Assembly (NCBI GenBank): GCA_007115705.1
Contig: QXEO01000411.1
Location: 2,831,918-2,895,917 of the forward strand
Reading direction: 5' to 3'
Source: Dactylis glomerata
Taxonomy: Eukaryota; Streptophyta; Magnoliopsida; Poales; Poaceae
Length of the DNA stretch: 64,000 nucleotides
Numbering within the stretch: position 1 is the stretch's first letter; the number at the start of each line of letters is the position of its first letter. Below, piece by piece: positions 1 through 10,290 of the stretch. A program made the position numbers and the translations under genes. The notes under the pieces were generated by a model. It saw only the letters and a program-made list of their open reading frames with translations. It had not been told where the DNA came from and searched no databases.

Positions 1-2471
1 TGTTAGCTTGTTAAATTCATATATTTTATTCTAAGCATCCAAAAATCGCAAATTTGTAGTATCTGGAATCCTCTCATCTTGTAGAACATCATAGGATCAA
101 GAAACATCAAAGTTGTTACGTGCACACACATTGTGCATTCAAATCTATCCAAATCACTTATTTGAACATAATTTGATTTCTAAAACTTATTTTTGAATGA
201 TTCCAATTGCTATAGCTTTGTTTTACTTCAAGCTATCCTGTAGCAACACATTCATAATTTCTTGAACAACTTCACAATTATTCAAATTCAAACATGAGGA
301 TTTGAGTAATTACCTTCATAGGTTAATTTCCTTCTTTTCCAGCATTGTTCTCTAGTGCCATAGTGAGTCCTATGACCATAGCTAGTTATCAAATATCACC
401 ATGACTTCACCTTGATCTATATTATGCTTATCTAAATCCACTTGGTCTAATTCACATATATTCAAATTACAAATGTGTTATTTGAGTAAAGTGTGCTATC
501 CTTCAATCATAGATTCTACTCTTGTTTTATGGTGTTATACCATGATAGCCCCTAACCATGTCCCAAGTTATCCAACCAACCCTCTAAGCCATGATCACAA
601 TTATCTTTCACTCATACCCAATCCTATGCCTACGTAATTTTGTTCACATGTATTGAACTATTCAACTTGCAAATGTGCTAATTGAGTACTTCAAGCATTC
701 TTAAAACCTAGCCTAGTGCCTAAGTGTGATATATGCTATCTAAAGAATAAATGTTGTTACACTTATTCAAATAGTATTGTTGATGCACTAATTGCCACTT
801 ATGTGAACTAATTCACATGAGTCATCTCTAAACTCTAACCAAGCTATTACCAAGCATAAGGTTCTATCCCTTATTGTAATCTTGGAGAATCAATCCTTTC
901 CAATCATTAAACCGTGTCATCCAAACTCTCAATCCATATCTTGTAAGCCAATCTTCCAGCCATATCTCTCTCATCACAGAAATCATAAGAACCTTAAAAT
1001 GTTAAACCAATCCTTTTCATTTGCTTGTCTTGCTTGATTGGTTACCTTGGTGTGGTGTGTTTACTCTGTGTATCTCTATTATAGATTGGTTCGGAGAGCC
1101 ATACTTTTGTTGAGAGAAGAGAAAAGGGTTTAAGCTTCAAAAGGCAAGTGACACACATTCTTCTACCTATTTTTACTACTGCATTAGTGTTTTTCAGTAG
1201 TATGCATGATAGATTGTTTTCAAAGAAGTTTATGAAATGCTTAGAACCTAGTAGTGTGTAGCCATCCTTTAAACCCCACTTGATAGGATTGCAAATTTAC
1301 TTTGGAAAGTGATGCCATGCTTTATTGATGATTTGCTCTGAAAATTAAACTACAACTTCAATGAACTACCTGGGTGGATTGGTGTGGCTTTGGGTGTGTT
1401 GAGTGTCTACTTAGGAGTCACATATCTTGGAAGTGAAAACCATGGTATGTGTTAGTGGCCTAAGTAGTACACTTGTGGTTTGCCACTCAGGATTAAAGGG
1501 ATTAATATGTCTTCCATGCTTAGAGTACTTCCAGTGCAGCCTTATGACAATATGGGCTCTGTCTTGACTGATTAGATGTGAGGGTGCAACTTGCGTGCAA
1601 GAAGTGGGCTGGTAGTTGAATGATAGGTTGGGAACGGATCTTGCCAGTATGGTTGCTCTCTCCTTCTAAAAGGTCTCGTCTCATTTTATGTATGGGCGTA
1701 AAATGAGTCTTAAGGTGAAAGTGCACAACCCCTGCAGGGTGTAAAACTAATCGATTAGCCGTGTCCCCGGTTATGGACAATTTGAGTCTCTAGACATGGA
1801 ATGTACGGAAGAATTTCATCACCTTTTTGAAATAATTAAAACTTGTGTAGAAAGGGGAGATGCCTCAGGGCTACATGCCTGGCAGTGAAAACCATGGTAT
1901 TGTAGTAACTTGGGAGATTAACCTAGTTTTGTAGAGTGACTACCCGGGGCTACATACTGGCAGTGAAAACCATGTATGTGGTGGTGACCTAGGAGTTATC
2001 TTGATATTAAAGAAAGAAAAATCTGAATGCTTTAAAATGTTTTGATTTGGAAAATATAGGATAAAACTGCTTTATGAAATTAGCCTTTGAGAACCACTAG
2101 CCAAATATCATGTAGTTACTTCTTTCACAACAGCCACCAAATATGTGTCATTTGCCAGTACATCATCGTATTGACCCCCATTTGTGGGGCTACATATTCA
2201 AATGTGCAGGTTTTCAGGTAAGGTTTGTTTAGTAGGATCTCGAGACTGCATTCCATCATGTCTGCCTGTGGCACATGATGAAGATGGAGGCTCATTGCCA
2301 CCCTATTTTCCACTGTGTATCTGTAAGGTTTGAATACTTTGTATCTGGATCCATGTTGTAATCTTGATACTATGCAATGAATATTTCATTTTGTTCTGTG
2401 GTGCTATCAGTGATCCAGGGAATAGCACTTAACAAAGTTGTTCCACCTTAATCCAAAGGCGGGGCTTTACA
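1..2471. repeat. AT-rich non-coding block, possibly the 3' part of an LTR
   Basis: No reading frame here resembles a protein. The stretch is AT-rich and contains the motif GCAGTGAAAACCATG or a close variant three times, near 1431, 1882 and 1960. It ends in a GC-rich block finishing GGGGCTTTACA at 2471. A long LTR of a gypsy element could end this way (…CA), but no primer site follows, no partner LTR is present and the left end is outside the window. I treat it as unclassified repeat DNA. It could also be intergenic sequence of the site where element A landed. Confidence 0.3.
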
Positions 2472-2844
2472 AGTTTGTTCTATACTAACATAGTTTCTCT
2501 TGTCGATATAACATGTCATACGACATCTCTATATCTTTGTTGAAAAACAATTTTTTTAGAAAACAGATTTGTAAAATCTCTAGGGAAGGGGGAACTCATT
2601 TATTTTCTGAGAATATCGATGGTCAATCAAACATGACGACCTCCTTTCCTCGGCGGTATCCTACAAGTACTCCGAACCACCATCGTGCTACGACAGTACC
2701 TCCGAGTACTCCGTTCGGCACCTTTCTCCTTTTCTTTCCAAAAACATTTTATAAAACCAAAGCTTGACATTGGGCTAGATAGCAACCATTCCAACCGTCC
2801 ATGACCGAGGACTCAGCTATTCAGATAGGATTTCACTATGCAGA
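2472..2844. other. Unassigned spacer left of element A
   Basis: An 84-codon open frame at 2513-2767 has no recognisable domain and an uneven composition, so I do not call it a gene. The last five bases, 2840-2844 (GCAGA), directly precede the A LTR and would be its left target-site duplication. The matching right copy lies outside the window. Confidence 0.4.
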
Positions 2845-3597
2845 TGTCGTGGGATTTTAGTGACAGTAGCCATGGGGATGGCTTAACGGAGGGGCTCGAC
2901 GGTGTGCGACGATGGGTCCGGCTCGAGATTGTGTAACTAGGACACCACGGTTTACCCAGGTTCAGGGCCCTCCACGCCGGAGGTGACACCCCTACTTCCT
3001 GCCTTGTTTCTTATTATCTTCACAGTGGTTACAACGCTCCTCGAGCTCTTCGGTCTAGAGGAGGAAGAAGAAGGATAGGATCTCCCTAGTCTAAGGGTCC
3101 AGACCCCCTTATATAGGCCGGGGTCTGGTTACAGGTTAGATGGCCAGCTGCCTGGCTGCTGGCTCCTCCGTGGCTGCATCCTCGGCGTGATCCTCTGGCC
3201 CCTGACTCCTCGTCTGACGATGGCAACTTTATAAAGTGCCCTTCCCCCCTTGGACCGGCATCTTGGTGGCATATGCCCTCCCTTTTGCCTCGGATCCTTT
3301 TGTGGGGAAGGCTCCTGCTCGCTGGTTGGTGAAGTCCGGGCGTGGCTGGCGTCACGTCTGTCCCTCGTGTCTGTCGATCTTGTCGGGGCCAGGCCACTTT
3401 CGGTGAAACAGCCGTTGGAGGGGTCTTGTCGTCTTCGCCAGCTCTGGCTCTCCGCGGTGTAGTTGCCAGCCGGCTGCTGGCGTAGCTGGCCCTTTGGACA
3501 GAGCCGATCTTCCTGACCTAGCGCCGTGGAGATTCCTGGGATGCCAGCCGACAGACAGCGCTGCCCTTGGTATACCCTGGAAGTCATCCCCACGACA
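2845..3597 (-). repeat. 3' LTR of element A
   Basis: The block begins TGTCGTGGGA and ends CCACGACA (TG…CA) and abuts a polypurine tract on its right. On the minus strand a TATA box, CTATATAAGG, lies at about 3107-3116, where an LTR promoter is expected. Open frames inside it on both strands are chance products. No partner LTR is in the window, so the boundaries rest on end motifs and on analogy with B. Confidence 0.8.
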
Positions 3598-3612
3598 CTA
3601 GCCCCCAAAACT
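3598..3612 (-). promoter_or_regulatory. Polypurine tract of element A
   Basis: Read on the minus strand, the sequence is AGTTTTGGGGGCTAG immediately before the LTR TGT. Elements B and D have equivalent tracts in the same place (…CGGGGACTAG and …CTGGGGGCTAC). This tract primes plus-strand DNA synthesis. Confidence 0.75.
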
Positions 3613-4202
3613 GGCGAAGTCTCATGGGTCAGCATGGGGCTTCGGCGGGTTCTATTCCTCGCCGAAGTTAGCAAGCTTCCGTCGAAGTCCCCGGATTCCT
3701 TGTCCGGCTCGGAGGTTGTCGATCTTGAGGTCAAGTTCTATGGAGTGTTGCCGGCCGTCTTTGGACGTGCCAGTTCCAGGATCGATCCGGCTTTGAGCTG
3801 CTCCACAGCCGTTAGCCGGTACCCAGCCCCTCGAAACTTGAACTGCTTCGGGCTCTGAGCCCACGCCACGGCTGGCACAGCACCGCAGTGTTATGTCCCA
3901 TCACTTATACTTTGTAGCCACCGTAATAACTCCTTAAGTCGTCATGTGGGGTAGGCTGGCATGCGTCAGCGGCACGTCCCATCGGTTCCTCCCGCGATCC
4001 GCTGTGACGGCCACAGCGGTTGCCTTCTTGTAAGTGCACACGATGCAGGGAAAATGGGGTGGTTATCGAAGCGTCGAGCACCGTCGATCCCGCTCCCTCT
4101 TCCTCCTGCCGCTCCTCCTTAAATACTGAGAGCGCTTGGGGGTTGAGGGTACACTCCACTCCTTCCCCTGCTTCGACCTTCTCCTTGGAGTTCTGCCCAT
4201 CC
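3613..4202 (+). promoter_or_regulatory. Leader and possible promoter of the antisense B3-like gene
   Basis: No coding sequence is supported. A weak TATA-like CTTAAATACT lies at 4118-4127, about 80 bases before the first good ATG at 4203. A pyrimidine-rich leader follows. The signal is much weaker than the TATA boxes before the accessory genes of B and D. Confidence 0.3.
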
Positions 4203-5033
4203 ATGTCTTCTCTTGGAGGTCCCGACGCCAGAGGTGAAGGGGTCCCGGAGAAACAGGGGCCCGGTCGCCCAAAAGGGAGCGGAAAGAAGACTGAGACACC
4301 GGTAAAGACGCCGCCGGCGTCTCGAAAACGCGGCCGCCCGAAGGGGAGCCACAACCGGAAAACCCTGGCAGCCCTTGCCGCCACAGCCGCTGCCGGCTCC
4401 TCCACCGCCGCCGCTGCCGGGGCGGCTCTGGCTCTTGGTGGCGAGGGCGCTCTGAAGAAACGGGGGCCCGGCCGCCCGAAGGGGTGTGGGAGGAAAACCG
4501 CGCCGGCGGCAGTGGCCGCTCCTTCGCCGTCCCGTCGCCGCGGACGGCCACCAGGCAGTAAGAATAAGAAAACTCTTGCTGCCCTCGGGGCCGCTAACTC
4601 TGGCTCCGCGAGGCCCCGCACGGCGGCCTCTCCTCCGGCTGGTCCGTCTCGGCCCCAACCGGTGTTACCGGCGCTCCAGCCGCCGGCCTACACCTCGGCC
4701 GAGGGGTGGTCGACCTTCATAGTCCCGATGCTCGCAGGGGCCAAGGACCTCCTCCGCCTTCCATCTCAGTTCGTGGAATCGATGGAGGGCCAGGAGATGG
4801 CTTATGCTACGCTACGGGAGTGTAGCATTGGCCAGCCCAAGTACCGCGTTGAGGTCTACTACGACGGCAGAGGGGTATGCTACTTCTGTGACGGGTGGTC
4901 AAAGTTCTTCACTGATTACGGCATGCACAAGGGCTGGTTCCTCCTCTTCACTTGCCGTGATGGAAGGCGGAACTTCACCGTCTGCATCTTTGACGGTACT
5001 CTCTCCATTCGTACCTTCGCCGCCTGGTCGTGA
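4203..5033 (+). CDS. AT-hook and B3-like DNA-binding protein carried antisense in element A
   Basis: This is a 276-residue open frame with no internal stop. The frame is open upstream to 4020, but I chose the ATG at 4203 (MSSLGGP) as the first one after the TATA-like motif. Residues about 10-135 contain four AT-hook cores: two GRPKG/GRPKGS types, one more RGRPKGS and one RGRPPGS, separated by Ala-rich linkers. Such motifs bind the minor groove of AT-rich DNA. Residues about 175-276 resemble a plant B3 domain, with a start like LPSQFVES, a central GWSKFFTDYGMHKGW and an end like FTVCIFDG. This suggests nuclear sequence-specific DNA binding. It occupies the slot that holds the PF04195 gene in B and D2 and runs opposite to pol. 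The reading frame may have been longer, because Arg-rich coding-like sequence continues in another frame to about 5175. Target and function are unknown. Confidence 0.7.
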   Translation: MSSLGGPDARGEGVPEKQGPGRPKGSGKKTETPVKTPPASRKRGRPKGSHNRKTLAALAATAAAGSSTAAAAGAALALGGEGALKKRGPGRPKGCGRKTAPAAVAAPSPSRRRGRPPGSKNKKTLAALGAANSGSARPRTAASPPAGPSRPQPVLPALQPPAYTSAEGWSTFIVPMLAGAKDLLRLPSQFVESMEGQEMAYATLRECSIGQPKYRVEVYYDGRGVCYFCDGWSKFFTDYGMHKGWFLLFTCRDGRRNFTVCIFDGTLSIRTFAAWS

Positions 5034-6422
5034 AGGGCAACACCCCGCCGCCCTTCCGCCTTTGTGGATCTCGTCGAACTCGAGCGCGGACTTCTCTGGG
5101 ACGAAGTCCATGCGGCGCTCGCGCCATGCCGAGGAAGGCGAGCATCTCCCAGGCGAGGAGCACTTCGTACTTTAGGGTAGCGGCCTAGGAAACCTTTGTA
5201 ATCGTCAGACTCCTGCTTAATGAAATTTGTCTTTCTTCATTTGCTGTGGATGTCTTCTGTTTCCATCTGAGTGCGATGACGATTTCATGGTTAGGGCTCT
5301 TCTTGCGCTAGGTCCGTCGCTTCGTATGCCTGTAGGTAGGGGCTAAGATAACCGCCAAACCAACGAGACATTCCTGGCGAGTCCATCCGGCTTCAGCGTG
5401 GAGGGCGGACGCCTCTGCTAGCCGGCTTCAGAAGGTACGGGCGAGCGCCGGCTTGAGGAGATAGGAATAGGAGTCACATCCTGTGCCGACTTGGGCGAGA
5501 TCGGAGCCAGCGTGCCTCTCCCTCTCGAACCTTCGCATGAACCTTGCTGCGGCTAGGGTGAACCTCCGGACCACTGCCCTTAACCATTTCTTCGCGAACG
5601 CCAGATTTCGATTTCGATGCTCTTTTGCTGATCATGTCACAGCGCCAACTGATCGGTCAGCCGGCGAAGGATTGGAGCTGGCCCATTTCTGAGGGCCAAT
5701 TCCCTTTCCCCCTAGCCCCCGAGTTTTGGGGCAGCTGGAATGACAGCTGGCTTAAAACTAGCTTGTTCGCATACGGTGCCGACGTCGCGCGAGGCAGCTC
5801 TGGCTTCGAACCTCCTTGACGTGGCTACTCAGCCTAAACATTAAAAACCGTGATCATCAACCACTTGCTGGCCTGCCTTAACCTGGTTCCCTCAACTTTT
5901 TTCTTAATCTCCCCACCCTTCGGCCCTTCTACCCCCAACTGGCATCCTGGTGCCGGTTGGTCTCCCTTGGGCCGGCAGTCGAATGCCGGCCTAGGGTGGG
6001 AGTGTGCCGCAGGGTGAGAAGTCGTACATCGGTTTGTCGGGCACCCGGCTTGAGCTAGCCAACGCATGGTCAACAAACACTATCTTCAACGCTTAGTTGA
6101 GTAACTTTTTTATCATTTGCGGTTTTTCCCTCCGGCTTTCCTTCGTATGTGGTCTGCCGGCTCCTATCTGACCGGCTTCGTGGAGCCAGGGGATGGACGT
6201 TGGGATCGAGACCTACTCCATACGTAGTACTCATCCGGCTGGCAAGAGATCGATTGTTTTTAGGGCAGCCGGCTGTGGCTCAGTGCCCGGAGCCGACTGC
6301 CGGTCAAGTGAATAACGCAGGAAGCAAAAACATACACGAAGTATTTTCCTCGGAGCCAGCTGTAACTAGCCGTTCCGCTATCCTTTATTCATTGACAAGT
6401 TTTCGGGGTACAAGCTTTTGCC
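5034..6422. other. Non-coding region between accessory gene and pol of element A
   Basis: No frame resembles a protein. The first 140 bases may be decayed 3' coding sequence of the B3-like gene. An AATGAA-type poly(A) signal candidate lies near 5219. The rest is the long 3' region typical of Tat elements. Confidence 0.5.
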
Positions 6423-8768
6423 TTAACAGAAGAAAGGTCTTAGGAGATTGACATTCCAGGGACGCTCCGTCTCCTTGTCAGAATTATCTGCCTTGTTCTT
6501 CCTGGGCTCTTGTGCGTCGATGAGGTAGTATGCCCCATTGCCTAGCACCTGGCTGACAATGAACGGTCCCTCCCAGGGAGAGGACAGCTTGTGCATGCCT
6601 TTGGTGTTTTGGACCAGCCGGAGTACGAGATCTCCTTTGCAAAACGCGAGAGGACGGATCTTCCGGCTATGGTATCGTCACAGCTGCTGCTGATAGAGCG
6701 CTGATCTGGCCAAGGCCTGCTCTCGTGCCTCCTTGAGGAGGTCGATGCCATCTTCATGAGCTTCTTTTGCTTGCTTCTCTGTGTACTGGACCACTCTGGG
6801 CGCATCGAATTTGATGTCAGTGGGCAACACAGCCTCTGCTCCGTAGACCAAGAAGAAAGGAGTGAATCCGACAGAACAATTAGGAGTGGTGCACAGGCTC
6901 CAGAGCACTAAGGGTAGCTCTTCGACCCAGCAGCCGGCTGAGTGCTCGAGAGGCTCGACCAACCTTGGTTTGATGCCGGCTAGGATCCGCCCGTTTGCTT
7001 TCTCCACTTGCCCATTTGACTAAGGATGTGCCACTGACGCCAGGTCTAGCCGGATGCCCTTCTGGCCGCAGTACTCTGCGAAGACTCCCTTTGCAAAATT
7101 TGTCCCATTGTCAGTGATGATACTGTGGGGGACTCCATATCTTGTGATGATCTTGTTCAAGAACTTGATGGTGGACGAGCCATCAAGTTTTTTGATTGGC
7201 TTGGCTTTGATCCATTTGGTGAACTTGTCCACTGCAACCAGCAGATGCGTCAAGCCCCGGGGCACTGTTTTGAATGGTCCCACCATGTCCAGGCCCCAGA
7301 CAACGAATGGCCAGGTGAGCGGGATGGTCTTGAGGGCTGCCGCTGGGGTGTTCCGATGCTTGGAGAAGCGCTGGCAGCCGTTACAATGCTTCACCAGTTG
7401 ATCTGCGTCCTGTAGGGCCGTTGGCCAATAGAAACCATGGCGGAAGGCCTTAGCCACCAGGGCTTTGGAAGATGTGTGATGCCCGCACTCCCCTTGATGT
7501 ATCTCTCTCAGCAACTCTAGCCCTTCTTCCGGCTTGATGCACTTCTGGAAGATCCCTGACACGCTGCGCTTGTACAGCTTGCTGTTGATGATGGCGTATG
7601 CTTGCGCACGACGTTGAAGTTGCCTAGCTTCTGCTTCGTCTTTTGGCAAGTCCCCAGTGATGAGGTAGTTGGAGAATGGCTCCGCCCAGGATGGTATCTC
7701 CCGGATGTGGAAGACGTTGGCGACCAGGGGATCAGTAGCCCCCGGGTCCGTCGATGTGCTGGCTTCGATTAGTTGGCCGGCTATGGGGGCCGGCCTGGAG
7801 ACGGTAGCCCCTGAGTCCTTCGTCGAGCCGGCTGCATCCTTCAGCCCCAAGGTGGCAGCCCTCAAGTCCGGCAATAGCGTCTGAGCCTGAGCAGGGTCTT
7901 CTGGCACGTAGATGGAGCCGGATTCCAGTGACGGCTTGATTGATGGCTTGCGGATTATCTGCAATGACACCCCAGCCAGGATATCCTGATTGGTGGAGCC
8001 AATCTTGGACAACCGGTCCGCCTCATCGTTGTTTGCTCTGAGGACATGATGGAACTCGCAGCCCTCGAAGAATCCGCAGAGCTGCTGCACGTAGAAGCGA
8101 TAGGAGGCCATGTTAGCGTCCTTGGCATCCCATTCCCCTGAGACCTGGTGCACCACCAGGTCGGAGTCTCCGAAGCAGAGGATCCTCCGAATGCCAATCT
8201 CCTTGGCCAGCTTGAGCCCATGCACCAGGGCCTCGTATTCGGTGATGTTGTTCGATGCGCGGAAGTGGATCTGCAGTACGTACTGCAGCTTGTCCCCCTT
8301 GGGAGAGGTGAAGATGATGCCGGCTCCCAAGCCCCCGAGCATCTTGGAGCCATCGAAGTTCATGCGCCAGTAGGTAGAGTCTAGAGCCGGTGGCAAGTAC
8401 TGGTGCTCTCCCCAGTCAGCAAAGAAATCCGCTATGATATGAGACTTGATCGTCGTCCTGGGCTTGTACTGAATGGTGTGAGCTGCCAACTCAATCGCCC
8501 ATTTAGCCACTCTGCCAATTGCGTCCTTGCACCCTATGATCTCCGAGAGCGGTGTGGTGCTCAACACCGTGATGGGGTGCTCTTCGAAGTAATGCTTCAG
8601 CTTCCTGGCCCCCATGTACATGCCGTACGCAACCTTCTGGTAATGCGGGTAGTTTTGCTTGAAAGAGTGAGCACCTCACTCAGGTAGTACACCGGGCGTT
8701 GAACCAGCAGCTCCTTGCCTTCCTCAGTGCGCTCCACCACGATCACGACGTTGATTACTCGCGGAGTA
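6423..8768 (-). pseudogene. Element A pol, distal part: RNase H domains and integrase
   Basis: Read leftward from the CACTA junction. A short end of the gypsy RNase H (RPVYYLSEVL) is followed by the tether-like KLKHYFEEHPI. Next comes an archaeal-type RNase H with FDGS, EYEALVHGL and CFGDSDLVV acidic positions. The integrase follows, with an H2C2 zinc module (ECGHH…CNGC), the core aspartates in GLDMVGP and ITDNGTNF, and a C-terminal PWEGPF/RPWN tail ending with TAA at 6423-6425. The frame is broken by a 1-base frameshift near 8667, a TAG at 7020-7022 just after ASVAHP, and a TGA at 6678-6680. The copy cannot make active enzyme. The upstream half resumes at 16923 beyond the CACTA element. Confidence 0.92.
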
Positions 8769-9180
8769 CACTACTAGGAAAACCCTTATCCATGGGCCCA
8801 TTATCTGTGGAGCACTACGTTTCGGTGCTCCACAGATAAGTATCCATGGCGCACCACATATAGGTGCTCCACAGATATCATCTTACCCGTGGCGCACCAT
8901 GAAGGAGATGCGCCATGGATAAGTGGGCCCCACCGAGCACCAGGGCCTGGGGTGTCAGGCCCCCATATCCGTGGCGCATTCATTGGGGGTGCGCCATGCA
9001 TAGTGTGGATACCCGTGGCACACCACATATACATGCGCCACGGATATGTGTGGGCCCACCCTCTGGAAAAGGTGGCAGACATATCCGTGGAGCACCACTT
9101 AGAGGTGCGCCACGGGTATAAATATCTGTGGAGCTCCATTTTGAGGTGCGCCACGGATATGTCGTACCTACCACCATAAA
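8769..9180. repeat. Left terminal inverted repeat and subterminal hairpin array of the CACTA element
   Basis: After the terminal repeat comes a perfect 15-bp inverted repeat (8801-8839, arms TTATCTGTGGAGCAC, 9-base loop). About six more units follow, each an imperfect hairpin of about 35-50 bp whose arms are variants of GTGGCGCACC and its complement. Subterminal repeats are the known binding sites of the TnpA/TNP1 protein in En/Spm elements. The right end carries the same motif. Confidence 0.9.
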
Positions 9181-9217
9181 GGTGCCATCCCCCTACCTCC
9201 CACTCCAAGCCCCCAGC

Positions 9218-9856
9218 ATGATGAACGTGAGGACCTATCAGGCGTACAACATCAATGGTTAAACATTCTACACCGAGAAAAAGGACCATAGCAGCGAACA
9301 CCAGAACTTGGGGGTCACGATGCTGTCCTACGCGGACGAGGAATCCACCGTCAATGAAAGGTTCTTCGGGAGGATCGAGGAGATCTGGGAACTCAACTAC
9401 TGTGGAGAGAAGATGCCGATGTTTCGGGTCAGATGGGACAAGAACGTCGAAAAAGAAGGCCGGTACTTCACCACCATGGTCATACCCGAAGCCAAATCCA
9501 GCACGAATGTCCAGGCGAAAAAAGAGCCATGGGTACTGGCGAGCCAGGTTGATCAATGCTTCTTCATTACCGACCCGGTAAGGCCTAGCCACGTTGTCGT
9601 TAGGAGGGGAAAAAGGAGCATCATCGGAATGGAGGGAGCGGCCACCGAGCAAGACTTCGACAAGTACGATGATCCCAAGATAGAAGAGGAATTCGACAAG
9701 TACTTCGATAGGCCTAGTGATGCCGCTGGAAGAAGGAAGACCACCCTACCCGCTAAAGGATGCCCGTATACGAGAAGAAATCCCCATGTTTCCGGGCTCA
9801 ATTATTCAACCGCGATGAAGAAGGGCAAGAAGATCGTGACGAGTCAACGACGGTAG
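9218..9856 (+). pseudogene. TNP2 transposase C-terminal fragment (DUF4216-like)
   Basis: The frame starting near ATG 9218 (MMNVRTYQAYNING) has a TAA at 9260-9262, then stays open to 9856. It contains FFGRIEEIWELNY, FRVRWD and PWVLASQVDQCFF, the pattern of the DUF4216 domain that ends plant TNP2 transposases. There, a FGRxxxIxELxY segment precedes a VLASQVxQxFYxxDP-like motif. The preceding catalytic Transposase_21 domain is missing: only about 40 bases separate the fragment from the subterminal hairpins. The element therefore lost some 5' coding sequence by internal deletion. This piece alone should have no transposase activity. Confidence 0.8.
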
Positions 9857-10083
9857 CTCGTTCGGAATCGACATCGGACAACATGTGTCATTTTTGGAGG
9901 AACAATCATATAAATGATTTTTGGTTTTTTGTAACAATGATCATATATATGATTCATGGTTTTTTGTAACAATGATCATATACATGATCGATGGTTTATT
10001 GTCTAATAAATTTCTTGCATTTTATTTGTTACAATTTAGTAGTTTCAAACTTTGTAAAATATATTTTGGCTAACAAAAAAATA
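9857..10083. other. 3' flank of the TNP2 fragment
   Basis: AT-rich sequence with a repeated unit of about 40 bases (TTTTTGTAACAATGATCATATA and relatives, roughly 9907-9990). No coding potential is seen. Confidence 0.5.
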
Positions 10084-10150
10084 GGTGGGAGGCCCAGGGT
10101 TCGAACCTGGGACCTCCAGATTCAAACGAAACAGACTAACCGCTACGTTG
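10084..10150 (-). other. tRNA-like fragment with A-box- and B-box-like motifs
   Basis: On the minus strand, GTAGCGGTTAGTCTG resembles a tRNA D-arm/A box. About 35 bases later, CCCAGGTTCGAACCCTGGG forms a perfect T-arm containing the B-box consensus GGTTCGAACCC, followed by CCTCCCA as a 3' acceptor strand. No matching 5' acceptor or clear anticodon stem is present, so this is not a functional tRNA. It may be a decayed tRNA or a SINE-type promoter. Confidence 0.4.
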
Positions 10151-10199
10151 TGTGAGTGTTGCTGTCAACATTGCACCGCGCGTGCTTTTGAAGTATACA

Positions 10200-10290
10200 T
10201 GGATATTCTATGGCGCACCACCAAATAGTGCGCTACGGTTAACTTATCCGTGGCGCACCTCTCTGGGATGCGCCACGCACCTTCGGCACT
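10200..10290. repeat. Internal copy of the CACTA subterminal hairpin motifs
   Basis: Two hairpin units built on TGGCGCACC/GTGCGC and CCGTGGCGCACC/GATGCGCCACG lie here, over 1 kb from the left end. They sit immediately upstream of the leader of the second gene. They may be TNP1-type binding sites at its promoter, or the scar of a rearranged or nested CACTA end. Confidence 0.65.

Noticed and set aside
2513..2767. 84-codon open frame left of element A
   Set aside because: No domain, no good start context and uneven composition; consistent with chance.
3086..3864. Several open frames on both strands around the A LTR
   Set aside because: They lie in LTR or flanking non-coding sequence, overlap one another and resemble no protein family.
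4063..4658. Long minus-strand frames opposite the B3-like gene
   Set aside because: GC-rich shadow frames of the plus-strand AT-hook region; composition mirrors that gene.
10084..10150. Functional tRNA gene
   Set aside because: No 5' acceptor strand or convincing anticodon arm; only A/B-box-like parts remain.
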